NCBI GenBank assembly: GCA_007128275.1
Contig: SKXR01000009.1
Coordinates: forward strand, 1-25,641
DNA: 25,641 nucleotides
Direction: 5' to 3'
Origin: Kiritimatiellia bacterium
Lineage (GTDB): Bacteria > Verrucomicrobiota > Kiritimatiellia > SLAD01
Shown here: piece by piece, positions 7,982-15,171 of the stretch
Numbering within the stretch: the stretch's first letter is position 1
Layout of the letters: each line of letters opens with the position of its first letter
The notes under the pieces: generated by a model
What the model saw: the letters and a program-made list of their open reading frames with translations, nothing else
What the model was told of the DNA's origin: nothing
Database searches by the model: none
Position numbers and translations under genes: made by a program

Positions 7982-8671
7982 CTATCCCAAGTGCCCGAGC
8001 ATGCTTTTCGCCGTTGCGCGCGGATCGGCGGCGTTGAGCAATGAGCGGCCAACAACGAGAAAGTTGGAGCCCAGCCGCACGGCGTCTTCCGGTGTCGCCA
8101 CCCGTTTCTGATCCCCGGCTTGCTCTTCCGCGAGCCGGATGCCCGGCGTGACCAAGATCGGATCGGCGCCGAACGTCGCGCGTAAGCGTTCCAGTTCGTG
8201 CACGGAACAGACCAGCCCGTCGACCCCGCATTCCAGCGCCATGCGCCCGAGCGCGATCGCCTGATCGCCGACAGTCCGGTCAATGCCGGCCTCCTTGAGG
8301 TCGTCGTCCGACAAACTGGTCAAGGTGGTCACGGCAATGAGCCGGGGCGGGGTCTCGCATGCGGCCGCCGCCTGCGCCGCCGCCGACAACATCGCCCGTC
8401 CGCCGAGGGCGTGTACCGTCAACAGGTCGACCCGGTGCCGGGCCGCCGAACGGACCGCGGCGGCCACGGTGTTGGGGATGTCATGCAGTTTAAGGTCGAG
8501 AAAGATATGTTTCCCGTGTCGGCGCAGCAGGTCCAACACGGCCGGCCCGGCCGCCGTGAAGAGTTCCAGTCCGACCTTATACCAGCGAATGGCATCAGGT
8601 AGGCGGGTCAACACGGGTTCTACGTCTCCGGCGGAAGGGACGTCCAAGGCGACAACGAGTTCGGGTTTCAT
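7982..8671 (-). CDS. pyrF: Orotidine 5'-phosphate decarboxylase
   Basis: 229 residues, the usual length for the short bacterial form. It decarboxylates OMP to UMP, the last step of pyrimidine synthesis, in the cytoplasm. The catalytic block FLDLKLHDIPNTV gives Asp59, Lys61 and Asp64, with Lys32 in WYKVGLELF. Phosphate-binding residues follow in VTPGIRLAEEQ and FLVVGRSLLNAADP. The N terminus LVVALDV is the first strand of the barrel. An in-frame ATG three codons upstream (at 8680) is possible. Neither start has a Shine-Dalgarno. TACCAT (8679-8684 on this strand) lies seven bases before the chosen ATG and may be a -10 box giving a very short leader. No other pyr gene is nearby; the SHD1-nucleoredoxin upstream is on the same strand, 94 bases away across a tandem repeat. 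Confidence 0.95.
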   Translation of the reverse strand: MKPELVVALDVPSAGDVEPVLTRLPDAIRWYKVGLELFTAAGPAVLDLLRRHGKHIFLDLKLHDIPNTVAAAVRSAARHRVDLLTVHALGGRAMLSAAAQAAAACETPPRLIAVTTLTSLSDDDLKEAGIDRTVGDQAIALGRMALECGVDGLVCSVHELERLRATFGADPILVTPGIRLAEEQAGDQKRVATPEDAVRLGSNFLVVGRSLLNAADPRATAKSMLGHLG

Positions 8672-8727
8672 GCCGCACATGGTAAGCGGAATGACGGGCA
8701 AGTCTACAGGGAAATGAAGAGGGTGGC

Positions 8728-8755
8728 GGGTGTCGGGTGTCGCGTGTCGGGTGTC
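8728..8755. repeat. 7-bp tandem repeat
   Basis: Four consecutive units of GGGTGTC (the third is GCGTGTC), flanked by the related GGGTGGC and GGGTGGA. It fills much of the 94 bases between the nucleoredoxin stop and the pyrF start. A simple-sequence repeat of this kind can vary in copy number by slippage. Confidence 0.85.
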
Positions 8756-8765
8756 GGGTGGAGGG

Positions 8766-9557
8766 TCACCACAAATCGAAGGCGCCGGCGCCATGCGCGG
8801 TGATTTCGCCGCGTCCGTTGGCGGATATGGTCTTCCCCGTATCATCGACGATGACGAACGAGGGAATGCCGCGAATGCCGTGTTGCTGCTTCAGCGCATC
8901 GCGCTTTTCGTCGTCGTAGCGAATGGCGATCCAGGGCATTTTGTAGTCACGCATGTATTTGTACATGTCGTTTTCCGATCGGTCATGCGATACGAAAATG
9001 ATCTCAAACGGTTTCCCTTGTTTCTGCATTTCTTCATAGGCTTCAACCAAGCCCGGTGTGAAAGCCCGGCAGGGCGGACACCATTGCGCGGAGAAGTACA
9101 GGCCGATCTTTTTGCCCTGCAAGTCGGCAGGGGAAACGCGGCGTCCCCGGGCGTTCACCAGCCGTTCGCCAAATGCTTCCTTGATGGCGGGCGGGATCGG
9201 TTCGTCGGAGCCGCCGCCGCTCGCGGCACGAGGCGCCGGCGCGCGCAGGGATCCGACATGGATCTGGTCTTCGCGGCTCAACTGGTTCAGCCGGATATCG
9301 AGCAATTCGCCGTCCGCCGTGCGAAGGACCACCGTGTCCATTTGTTGCTCGACAAATTCCGCTTCCACGGTCGCCCCGCTAACGCTGGTCCATGTCCGCA
9401 CGTCGCCATGCACGGTGACGGCACAGAGCAGCCATGCACAAAAGATCCAGCGCCCAAGTCGCTCAACACGCGACACGCCCCGAGTCCGTTGTTCCGGTGA
9501 TTGAAAGAAGCGGTCACGCCGAGAATCCGTCTGGATGATGGGCCCGTGTAATTTCAT
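8766..9557 (-). CDS. SHD1 domain-nucleoredoxin-like thioredoxin, exported
   Basis: 263 residues. After a basic N terminus comes one hydrophobic segment (about 36-51), a signal peptide or anchor. Residues about 53-103 match the SHD1-type small beta domain found in many Planctomycetota and Lentisphaerota proteins (RTWTSVSGATVEAEFVE, LRLNQLS-like end). Residues about 120-263 are a thioredoxin fold of the nucleoredoxin/tryparedoxin type, with the redox motif WCPPC at 159-163 followed by RAFTP, and the cis-proline loop GIRGIPSF (Pro232). It likely reduces or isomerises disulfides, or acts as a peroxidase partner, outside the cytoplasm. The ATG has GGGAG eight bases upstream. An internal GTG at Val27 (9479) would give a more usual signal peptide. 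A paralogue without SHD1 lies at 23828-24388. Confidence 0.87.
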   Translation of the reverse strand: MKLHGPIIQTDSRRDRFFQSPEQRTRGVSRVERLGRWIFCAWLLCAVTVHGDVRTWTSVSGATVEAEFVEQQMDTVVLRTADGELLDIRLNQLSREDQIHVGSLRAPAPRAASGGGSDEPIPPAIKEAFGERLVNARGRRVSPADLQGKKIGLYFSAQWCPPCRAFTPGLVEAYEEMQKQGKPFEIIFVSHDRSENDMYKYMRDYKMPWIAIRYDDEKRDALKQQHGIRGIPSFVIVDDTGKTISANGRGEITAHGAGAFDLW

Positions 9558-9996
9558 GGTTCGATCTCCCGTACTGTCTGTATTGCAACCTGTACGCCCG
9601 AGAACAGAGTGTGACCTTCTTTTGCGGCCGGAACAAGTGCATAGTTGAAAATAATCGAGGCCAGCTAGGGTCAATACGTTCTCCAACCTAACTCCGCATG
9701 TATGAACCTGTTTCCGAGAAAACCAGTCACCTTGGAGGGGCGAGTTATACGAGCCCGTGATGTTGCGTCGCATAGCTCCGCCCTCCAGAAAGAGGGGAAC
9801 CACCACTTCTTCAATGCGATACAGAGAATGGAATGACACTTCGAGGCCACCCCGTTCCGCGCCGTCTCCGCCCAATCCGCCGCCGTGCGCTCTGTGGCGC
9901 ACCCGGCCTGTCCAAACGTCGGGATCATTCCTCTATGGAGTTCCGTGGGATGATTGGGTATCCTGCCTTTGATGTGTCGAACACGTACAACGAGGC
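9558..9996. other. Intergenic region between divergent nucleoredoxin and nik operon
   Basis: 439 bases. It holds the second dispersed repeat copy (9668-9787) and, just upstream of nikK, the palindrome GTGTCGAACAC (9974-9984). I found no cobalamin or NiCo riboswitch core and no standard NikR operator (GTATGA-N16-TCATAC). No -35/-10 pair upstream of nikK is convincing. An open frame on the minus strand crosses the repeat but is unlikely to be a gene. Confidence 0.6.
9668..9787 (-). repeat. Dispersed structured repeat, copy B
   Basis: Reverse-complement copy of the repeat at 31-138, matching along about 105 bases with an altered centre. This copy also has a long inverted repeat absent from copy A: arms 9733-9752 and 9768-9787 (TGGAGGGGCGAGTTATACGA and its partner) match at 16 of 20 positions plus one G-T pair, around a 15-base loop. 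On the plus strand the core runs from ACCTAAC (9686-9692) to GTTATAC (9744-9750), resembling the RYYYAAC and GTTRRRY ends of an integron attC, though the inner arms pair poorly. Confidence 0.78.
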
Positions 9997-10662
9997 ATGA
10001 TGAAGTGTGAGTCCGTAATGCGATGGATGGTTCCGGTTATGGTGCTGGGCCTGTGTGTCTGCGCGCTCCCGGCGGCGGCTCACGACTATTGGTTGTATGC
10101 GGGGTCCGAACCCATCATGCCGGGCGGAGAAACGGTCTTGCGTGTCGGTGGCGGTCACGGGTTCCCGCGCGACGAGGGGGGTCCCCGTCCGTCGCTGATC
10201 CGGCGCGTCGCCTTGCAAGGCCCGGACGGTGCGTGGACGGAATTGGAACCGGCGGATGACGGAACCTATCCGGTGCGCTTTGAACGGGCCGGATGGTATC
10301 GCTCCCTGATGATCCTACAACCGCCGCGCGCGCCCCGACCTGTGTATTTCGCGCAGAGCCTGTTCTCCGTAGACGCCCCCCCCGGCACATGGCCGGCGTC
10401 GTTGGGCGAAGGCGTGGAGATTGTGGTGCGTAGGAAGGATGAAACGAGCGACGTGTTTCGGGTTCTGCGTGACGGCGCACCGGTCCATGCGCGACTCCTT
10501 CTTCAGGGGGCGGGGGCGGGCACATCAACCGTCCATGCCCCGGTTGAGGAGGGGGCGCCGCTATCGATGTCGCGCGATCAACCGGTGTTGGTGTCGACCA
10601 CCGTCGGTCCGCAAGGGGCGTCGTTGTACATTCATTTCGGACAGCATCATGATAGGGAATAG
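9997..10662 (+). CDS. nikK: NikK-like periplasmic component of an ECF nickel/cobalt transporter (DUF4198-type)
   Basis: 221 residues with a signal peptide (hydrophobic 11-25) cleaved near PAAA|HDYWLY, so the mature protein may begin with histidine. The HDYWL start, the PGG turn and the beta-rich body (VGGGHGFPRDE, YPVRFERAGWYRSLM) fit the DUF4198/NikK family, proposed to pass Ni2+ or Co2+ to the transporter. The C terminus ends FGQHHDRE. It is the first gene of a five-gene operon and overlaps nikL by 14 bases. GAGG lies just before two adjacent ATGs (9997 and 10000), so the start is uncertain by one codon; an ATG at 10018 is also possible. The family assignment leans on context as well as motif. 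Confidence 0.75.
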   Translation: MMKCESVMRWMVPVMVLGLCVCALPAAAHDYWLYAGSEPIMPGGETVLRVGGGHGFPRDEGGPRPSLIRRVALQGPDGAWTELEPADDGTYPVRFERAGWYRSLMILQPPRAPRPVYFAQSLFSVDAPPGTWPASLGEGVEIVVRRKDETSDVFRVLRDGAPVHARLLLQGAGAGTSTVHAPVEEGAPLSMSRDQPVLVSTTVGPQGASLYIHFGQHHDRE

Positions 10663-11140
10663 ACGGCATACTCGAAACGATGGTGGCGCGCCCGGTTGGT
10701 GCGCATGGGGGTGCGGCGTCGCCGTCCTCCTCTTGCTGTGCCCGACTGCGTTCGCCCACGGGGTCCATGCCCATGCGATCCATGGCGGGTTGGGGTTGGC
10801 GGTGGAATACGACGGCGGATATCCGATGGCGTACGCCGAGGTGCGGGTATACGCGCCGGACGACGACACAACGCCTTACACGGAGGGGTTCACGGATGCG
10901 GAAGGGTATTTCGTGTTCTTCCCGGCGCGCGAAGGTCCGTGGCGCATGATTGTGGATGACGGCATGGGCCATCGGATAGAGACGAACATCGCGCCCGATT
11001 CCGCGCATCATTCCTTCGTCTTCTTGCCTCCGCGCCGGGTTCGCTGGCAGGAGGCGGTGTTCGGGCTTGTACTGATCTTCGCCTTGTTCGGCGGCTACGC
11101 GGCGTGGTTGAGTGCATCGCAGAAGCGGAAGCGTATCTGA
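10649..11140 (+). CDS. nikL: NikL-like membrane accessory protein of the nickel/cobalt transporter
   Basis: 163 residues. A signal peptide or N-terminal helix (about 19-35) ends at AFA, followed by a histidine-rich HGVHAHAIHGG that may bind metal. The middle is a small beta domain of carboxypeptidase-regulatory type (PMAYAEVRVYAPDDD, TDAEGYFVFFP). A second helix near the C terminus (WQEAVFGLVLIFALFGGYAA) is followed by a basic tail. This two-helix layout with a periplasmic domain matches NikL, the extra component found with NikM in some ECF nickel transporters. The start lies inside the end of nikK, and its stop overlaps the nikM start as TGATG, so translation is probably coupled. There is no strong ribosome binding site. 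Confidence 0.72.
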   Translation: MIGNRRHTRNDGGAPGWCAWGCGVAVLLLLCPTAFAHGVHAHAIHGGLGLAVEYDGGYPMAYAEVRVYAPDDDTTPYTEGFTDAEGYFVFFPAREGPWRMIVDDGMGHRIETNIAPDSAHHSFVFLPPRRVRWQEAVFGLVLIFALFGGYAAWLSASQKRKRI

Positions 11141-11757
11141 TGCATATAACGGAAGGCATATTGTCCGCACCGATCCTGGTCGGCGGCGGCGTATTGGCGG
11201 CGGGGGGCGTCACTATCGGCTTGCGGGCCATGCGCGATGAGGACATTCCCAAGACGGCGGTGCTCACGGCGGCCTTTTTTGTGGGCGGCCTCGTCCATCT
11301 GCCTCTGGGCGTAGCCAGCGTCCACCTGGTGCTCAACGGATTGATGGGTCTCCTGCTCGGGTGGGCGGCGTTCCCGGCGGTGCTGGTGGCGTTGACGTTG
11401 CAGGCCGTACTGTTCCGGTACGGCGGACTGACGACGTTGGGCGTGAACACCCTGGTCATGGCCGTGCCGGCGGTGTTGAGTTATCACCTGCTGGTTCCGA
11501 TCCTCCGTCGGTCTCGGCGTCCGTCCATCTTGTTCGGCGCGGGCTGTACGGCGGGGGTGATTGGTATTGCGTTCGGATCCTTGCTCGCGTCGGGTGCGTT
11601 GGCGTTGTCGAGTCGCGAGTTTCTCGGGGTGGCGGGTCTCTTTTTTGCGGCGCACGCTCCCTTGATGGTGGTGGAAGGGATGATCACGGGCGGGTTGGTC
11701 TGTTTCTTGTGGCGGTTGAAACCGGAACTCTTCAGGGAACGAGGGCGCTCCTTATGA
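11140..11757 (+). CDS. nikM: Substrate-binding (S) component of ECF nickel/cobalt transporter, CbiM/NikM family
   Basis: 205 residues, almost entirely membrane helices. It begins MHITEGILS; in CbiM/NikM the N-terminal amine and His2 bind the metal, so the ATG at 11140 must be the true start and an upstream in-frame ATG at 11104 is rejected. Other family signs are VHLPLGVASVHLVLNGLMGL and GLTTLGVNTLVMAVPAVLSY. It carries the specificity for Ni2+ or Co2+; which metal cannot be told from the sequence. There is no fused NikN domain and no separate nikN gene. Its start overlaps the nikL stop by one base and its stop overlaps the nikQ start as ATGA. Confidence 0.92.
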   Translation: MHITEGILSAPILVGGGVLAAGGVTIGLRAMRDEDIPKTAVLTAAFFVGGLVHLPLGVASVHLVLNGLMGLLLGWAAFPAVLVALTLQAVLFRYGGLTTLGVNTLVMAVPAVLSYHLLVPILRRSRRPSILFGAGCTAGVIGIAFGSLLASGALALSSREFLGVAGLFFAAHAPLMVVEGMITGGLVCFLWRLKPELFRERGRSL

Positions 11758-12503
11758 TGCCGTCGATGGCCAGCACGACGAACACGTTCATGGTGCGCAT
11801 TGATCCGCGTGTGCGGTTGGTGACCGGGTTTGCCGCGAGTCTATTGCTGGCGACGAGCCGGTCCTGGGAGGCGGCGCTGGCCGGTCTGCTTGTCTCTTCG
11901 ATCCTTTGCCTGTGCGCCGGGATCCCGTGGGCCGGTTTGCGTCCGCGTTTGATCGCCGTGAACGGCTTCATGCTGATGCTGTTTGTGGTGATGCCCTGGT
12001 CCGTGCCCGGCGCGCCGTGGTGGACCGTCGGCGCCTGGATATATTCACGGGAAGGCGTGATGCTGGCGGTGTTGATCGCGGTGAAGAGCAACGCCATCCT
12101 CCTGATTCTGTCGGCGCTGGTCAGCACCATTGATACGGCGTCGCTGGGCCATGCGCTGGAACATCTTCGATTGCCGCGCAAGCTGGTGCACCTGTTTCTG
12201 TTCACGGTACGGTACATGGAAGTGCTGCACGAGGAAACGCGCGCGTTGTTGCGCGCCGCGCGCGCGCGCGGGTTCGTGCCGCGCATGAGCCGGCACACCT
12301 ATCACACCATGGCGCGGTTGCTGGGTATGGTGTTCATACGGAGCATGGACCGGTCGGACCGTATTCTGGCGGCGATGAAAGCCCGCGGCTATCAGGGACG
12401 ATTCTATCTCCTCAACCATTTCCATGGGTCGTCGCGCGATGTCGCTTTTGGCGTCGTTTCGACTATACTGCTCGTCTTGATCGCCTGGATGGAGTGGGGA
12501 TGA
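11754..12503 (+). CDS. nikQ: Transmembrane (T) component of ECF nickel/cobalt transporter, CbiQ/NikQ family
   Basis: 249 residues with about five hydrophobic segments, then the cytoplasmic coupling region. Two Ala-Arg-Gly motifs typical of EcfT proteins are present, ARARGF (ARG at 171-173) and MKARGY (ARG at 210-212), which dock on the ATPases. The N-terminal IDPRVRL is also typical of the family. It couples the NikM S component to the ATPase. The ATG overlaps the nikM stop by four bases, and its TGA overlaps the nikO ATG, giving strict translational coupling. A much longer open frame extends upstream in the same frame, but it runs through nikM and is not coding. Confidence 0.92.
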   Translation: MMPSMASTTNTFMVRIDPRVRLVTGFAASLLLATSRSWEAALAGLLVSSILCLCAGIPWAGLRPRLIAVNGFMLMLFVVMPWSVPGAPWWTVGAWIYSREGVMLAVLIAVKSNAILLILSALVSTIDTASLGHALEHLRLPRKLVHLFLFTVRYMEVLHEETRALLRAARARGFVPRMSRHTYHTMARLLGMVFIRSMDRSDRILAAMKARGYQGRFYLLNHFHGSSRDVAFGVVSTILLVLIAWMEWG

Positions 12504-13150
12504 ACGAACCGCTGTACAGACTTCGTAACATATGTGCGGGTTACCTGCCGGACCGACGCGTCCTGGACGGGTTGAATCTGGACCTGCACGTCGGGGACCG
12601 GATCGCCTTGGTGGGCGCGAACGGGGCGGGCAAGTCCACGTTGCTTGAGCTTATGATCGGGTTGATGCGTCCGGTGTCCGGCGAGGTGTGGGCGTTCGGT
12701 AAGGTGCGCGACGAGGACCGCGATTATGTCGACGTCCGTCAACGCGCGGGGTTGTTGTTTGAGGATCCCGATGATCAACTGTTCCATATCACCGTGGCGG
12801 AGGACGTGGCGTTTGGTCCGTTCAATCTCGGTTGGGACCGTGCGCGGGTGGCCTCGGCGGTGAAAGAGGTGCTGGCCCTACTGGACTTGGGTGGCTACGA
12901 GGAGCGGATCACGTACCGGTTGTCGCGCGGTGAGAAACGCATGGTCTCGCTGGCCACGGTGCTGGTGATGGAGCCGGACGTGTTGCTGTTGGACGAGCCG
13001 ACCGCCGGGTTGGACGAGCGTCACACGGAACGGTTAATCGATGTACTGCGCGCCCGTGCTCGCACCCTGTTGGTGGTCTCTCATGACCGTGCGTTTCTGG
13101 AGGCCGTGACCGACCAGTCGCTGACGTTGGCCGACGGGCGACTGGCTTGA
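12500..13150 (+). CDS. nikO: ATPase (A) component of ECF nickel/cobalt transporter, CbiO/NikO family
   Basis: 216 residues, a single ABC ATPase domain. Walker A GANGAGKST (39-47), Q-loop LLFEDPDDQLF, signature LSRGEKRMV, Walker B VLLLDEP followed by TAGLD, and the H-loop histidine in LLVVSHD are all present. The signature has Arg in place of the second Gly-side residue of the usual LSGGE/LSGGQ. A homodimer is expected to power NikM/NikQ transport. GGAG precedes the ATG at 12500 by five bases; a GTG two codons upstream (12494) is an alternative. The gene ends 17 bases from the convergent gspM-like gene. At 216 residues it lacks the C-terminal extension seen in some CbiO proteins. Confidence 0.93.
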   Translation: MNEPLYRLRNICAGYLPDRRVLDGLNLDLHVGDRIALVGANGAGKSTLLELMIGLMRPVSGEVWAFGKVRDEDRDYVDVRQRAGLLFEDPDDQLFHITVAEDVAFGPFNLGWDRARVASAVKEVLALLDLGGYEERITYRLSRGEKRMVSLATVLVMEPDVLLLDEPTAGLDERHTERLIDVLRARARTLLVVSHDRAFLEAVTDQSLTLADGRLA

Positions 13151-13167
13151 CCGGATCCGCGTGCGGC

Positions 13168-13662
13168 TTATCGCTTGGCAAGGCCTTCGAATACCAGCGT
13201 TGCGCGCGCGGTACCGGGCTGTTCCTCGGTGGCCACAATGTTGCTTTCGATAAGACGCCAGGGCGGCCGTTGTTGTTCGGCCCTGGATACGAACCGTCCC
13301 AGAACGTCGAGGGGAACGCGTTCGAGACTGACTTCCATCCGGTGCGCCTGCCAATCGCCCCATGCCGCGCGTGTTTCGCGGCGACGCACTTCCGATTGGA
13401 GGCCCGGCGCCTGTTCGCGGAGCAGCGTGGAAAGGTCGGGCGGTCGGTTGGCGGGCAACTCTTCAAACGCGCGTACGGCCGCCAAATCCTCTTCCTGCGC
13501 TTGTTGGTCGGCCGCGATCTGTTGGAAATCGGCCATCTTGCGTTCGATATGCCTCTTCTGTGCCGGATACCGCTGGAGGGTGGAAACGGTCCAGATCCCG
13601 CCAATCAGGAGCAGTAGACTCGCGCCCGCGAGCCACCATGTGCTGTGGTCCGGTCGTTTCAT
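13168..13662 (-). CDS. GspM/PilO-like type II secretion platform protein
   Basis: 164 residues: a short cytoplasmic N terminus, one membrane helix (about 9-27), a charged helical or coiled-coil segment (about 30-65) and a small alpha/beta domain containing DWQAHRMEVSLERVPLDVLGRFVSR. This layout fits GspM or PilO, whose periplasmic ferredoxin-like domain pairs with GspL/PilN. Assignment rests mainly on layout and on following gspL: its ATG overlaps the gspL TGA by four bases, so the two are translationally coupled. The longer open frame running to 13785 overlaps gspL and is rejected. It is the last gene of this gsp cluster in the window. Confidence 0.7.
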   Translation of the reverse strand: MKRPDHSTWWLAGASLLLLIGGIWTVSTLQRYPAQKRHIERKMADFQQIAADQQAQEEDLAAVRAFEELPANRPPDLSTLLREQAPGLQSEVRRRETRAAWGDWQAHRMEVSLERVPLDVLGRFVSRAEQQRPPWRLIESNIVATEEQPGTARATLVFEGLAKR

Positions 13663-15110
13663 GAACTTCTCCCCGCCGTCAGGCGAAAACGGACATGCTC
13701 CACGGCGACCGCGTCTTGGCGATCCAGGTTCACGGTCCATCCTTCGTTGCGCAGTTGGTCGGCGAGCCCTTCGCACCCGTCCCAATCGTCGGCGGAACCT
13801 TGTATGAGCAGATGATCGGCGCGCAACGAGATGGACTCGTATCGCAACCCGCCGGACTGTCCCCGGCGCAGCACGTCGTGCAACGTTACCGTGTGCGACG
13901 GGTCAAACGCGCGCAGGAACGGGTCAAGCAGACCGCGTTGTTCTTCGAGGGCGCGCTGGACGACGACTCGTTCCTGGCCGCGCGGAATGGAGGGCAGTCC
14001 GGTGATGGATTGGGCCAGCCGCTCCAACGCGTGATCGGCCTGCCGGTTCTTTATTTCGGATAGCGCGCCGAAGGACAAGTTGAGGAGGCAGAGCGCCAAT
14101 CCCGCCGCCATCACGGTCCATGCGGTCCGGCGCCGGGCCCGGTCGCGCCAGCGGCTGACGGCCGGATGAACGGCGTCGGCGAAGCGGTAGTTCCATGGCC
14201 ACTCGCGTTGTTCCAAAGCGCGCACGGCCAAGGCCCGGGCAAGAAAGGAGGCGGGCTGTTTATGGGTGTTGTAATGAATGCCGCTTTCGGACGCGTGCAG
14301 CAGCGATTCCAGATTGCCGATCAGCGTCTTGTCGTCCGCGCCCGGGCCGGTCCAGTACCACGACACGGCGGTGTCCGGATGGGAGGCGGACTGGGCGCGA
14401 AGATTGCGCAAGGCGCGATCTCTCCATTCGTTCCGGGCCGAGTGAGGGGCGTCGGGCGATGCAACGCCGAGTTCTCGGGTGCCGATTTTGGAGGCATGTG
14501 CGCTCAAGAAGCGGTCGCCCTCGCCGATGACCCAGACGGTTCGGTCCGTGCCGAGATAGGCGACGAGGCGCAGGCCTTGTGCAGGCGGTTTTTCGGAGAC
14601 ACTCTGTGTCCAGAGCGCGAGGCCTTCGTGGTCCAGGCATTGCGGGTCCACATTCAGCTCGGCACAGGCGGCTATGCGTGAGTCGACGCTCTCTTTCTGC
14701 GCGGCCACGGCGAGGGCGCGTACCCGGCCGGAGCCCGGAGCGTCCATATAGGGAAATCCGTGGATGCAGGTCTCCAGCGGAAACGGCAGTTGGATGTCCA
14801 GCAAGGACGGCAATACCTTTCGCGCTTTGGCCATGGACGGGAAGGGCGCTTCCAGCCATCGCGCCATGCTGTCTTGAACGGGCATCGCCGCGGCCAGGAT
14901 GGCCTTCTGAAACAAGATTTCCGCGTGTATGCGTTGCGCGGTTTCGGTGAGGGCTGATTTCAGGTCGTCGGTATGAACTTCCAGCAGGGTCTCATTTTGA
15001 ATGCCGCTTCTTGTCTTGCGGGCGCGGACTACCGCCGCAAATCCCCCGGCCAGATCCAGCCCGTACGCCGCCCGAACGGGTGGCAGGTTGATGTCTACTT
15101 GTTTATGCAT
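13659..15110 (-). CDS. GspL-like type II secretion platform protein
   Basis: 483 residues. The cytoplasmic part (about 10-320) begins AAYGLDLAGGFAAVV, the actin/hexokinase-like phosphate-1 strand of the PilM/GspL fold. One membrane helix (about 329-348, AWTVMAAGLALCLLNLSFG) is followed by a periplasmic domain of about 135 residues with a helical stalk and LRYESISLRADHLLIQGSADD, the ferredoxin-like fold of GspL/PilN. GspL recruits the secretion ATPase GspE to the membrane and holds GspM. Conservation is low, as is usual for this family. The gene lies 61 bases after gspK and overlaps the gspM-like start. The ATG at 15110 has no strong ribosome binding site. No gspE or gspF is in the window. Confidence 0.8.
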   Translation of the reverse strand: MHKQVDINLPPVRAAYGLDLAGGFAAVVRARKTRSGIQNETLLEVHTDDLKSALTETAQRIHAEILFQKAILAAAMPVQDSMARWLEAPFPSMAKARKVLPSLLDIQLPFPLETCIHGFPYMDAPGSGRVRALAVAAQKESVDSRIAACAELNVDPQCLDHEGLALWTQSVSEKPPAQGLRLVAYLGTDRTVWVIGEGDRFLSAHASKIGTRELGVASPDAPHSARNEWRDRALRNLRAQSASHPDTAVSWYWTGPGADDKTLIGNLESLLHASESGIHYNTHKQPASFLARALAVRALEQREWPWNYRFADAVHPAVSRWRDRARRRTAWTVMAAGLALCLLNLSFGALSEIKNRQADHALERLAQSITGLPSIPRGQERVVVQRALEEQRGLLDPFLRAFDPSHTVTLHDVLRRGQSGGLRYESISLRADHLLIQGSADDWDGCEGLADQLRNEGWTVNLDRQDAVAVEHVRFRLTAGRSS

Positions 15111-15171
15111 GATGTCATTCGCGAAACGACCTCAACATACCGGATTCACGGCGAAAGTACAGCGCTTGGAT

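Noticed and set aside
9671..9928. Small minus-strand frame of 85 codons crossing repeat copy B
   Set aside because: Its translation follows the repeat sequence, copy A does not preserve the same frame to a comparable end, and no ribosome binding site is present.
9558..9996. Metal or cobalamin riboswitch upstream of nikK
   Set aside because: I looked for a cobalamin-type core and NiCo-type four-way junction and saw neither; a covariance search would settle it.
11361..11753. Upstream in-frame extension of nikQ
   Set aside because: It overlaps nikM in another frame; NikM has the diagnostic Met-His start and membrane helices, and nikQ has an ATGA junction at 11754.
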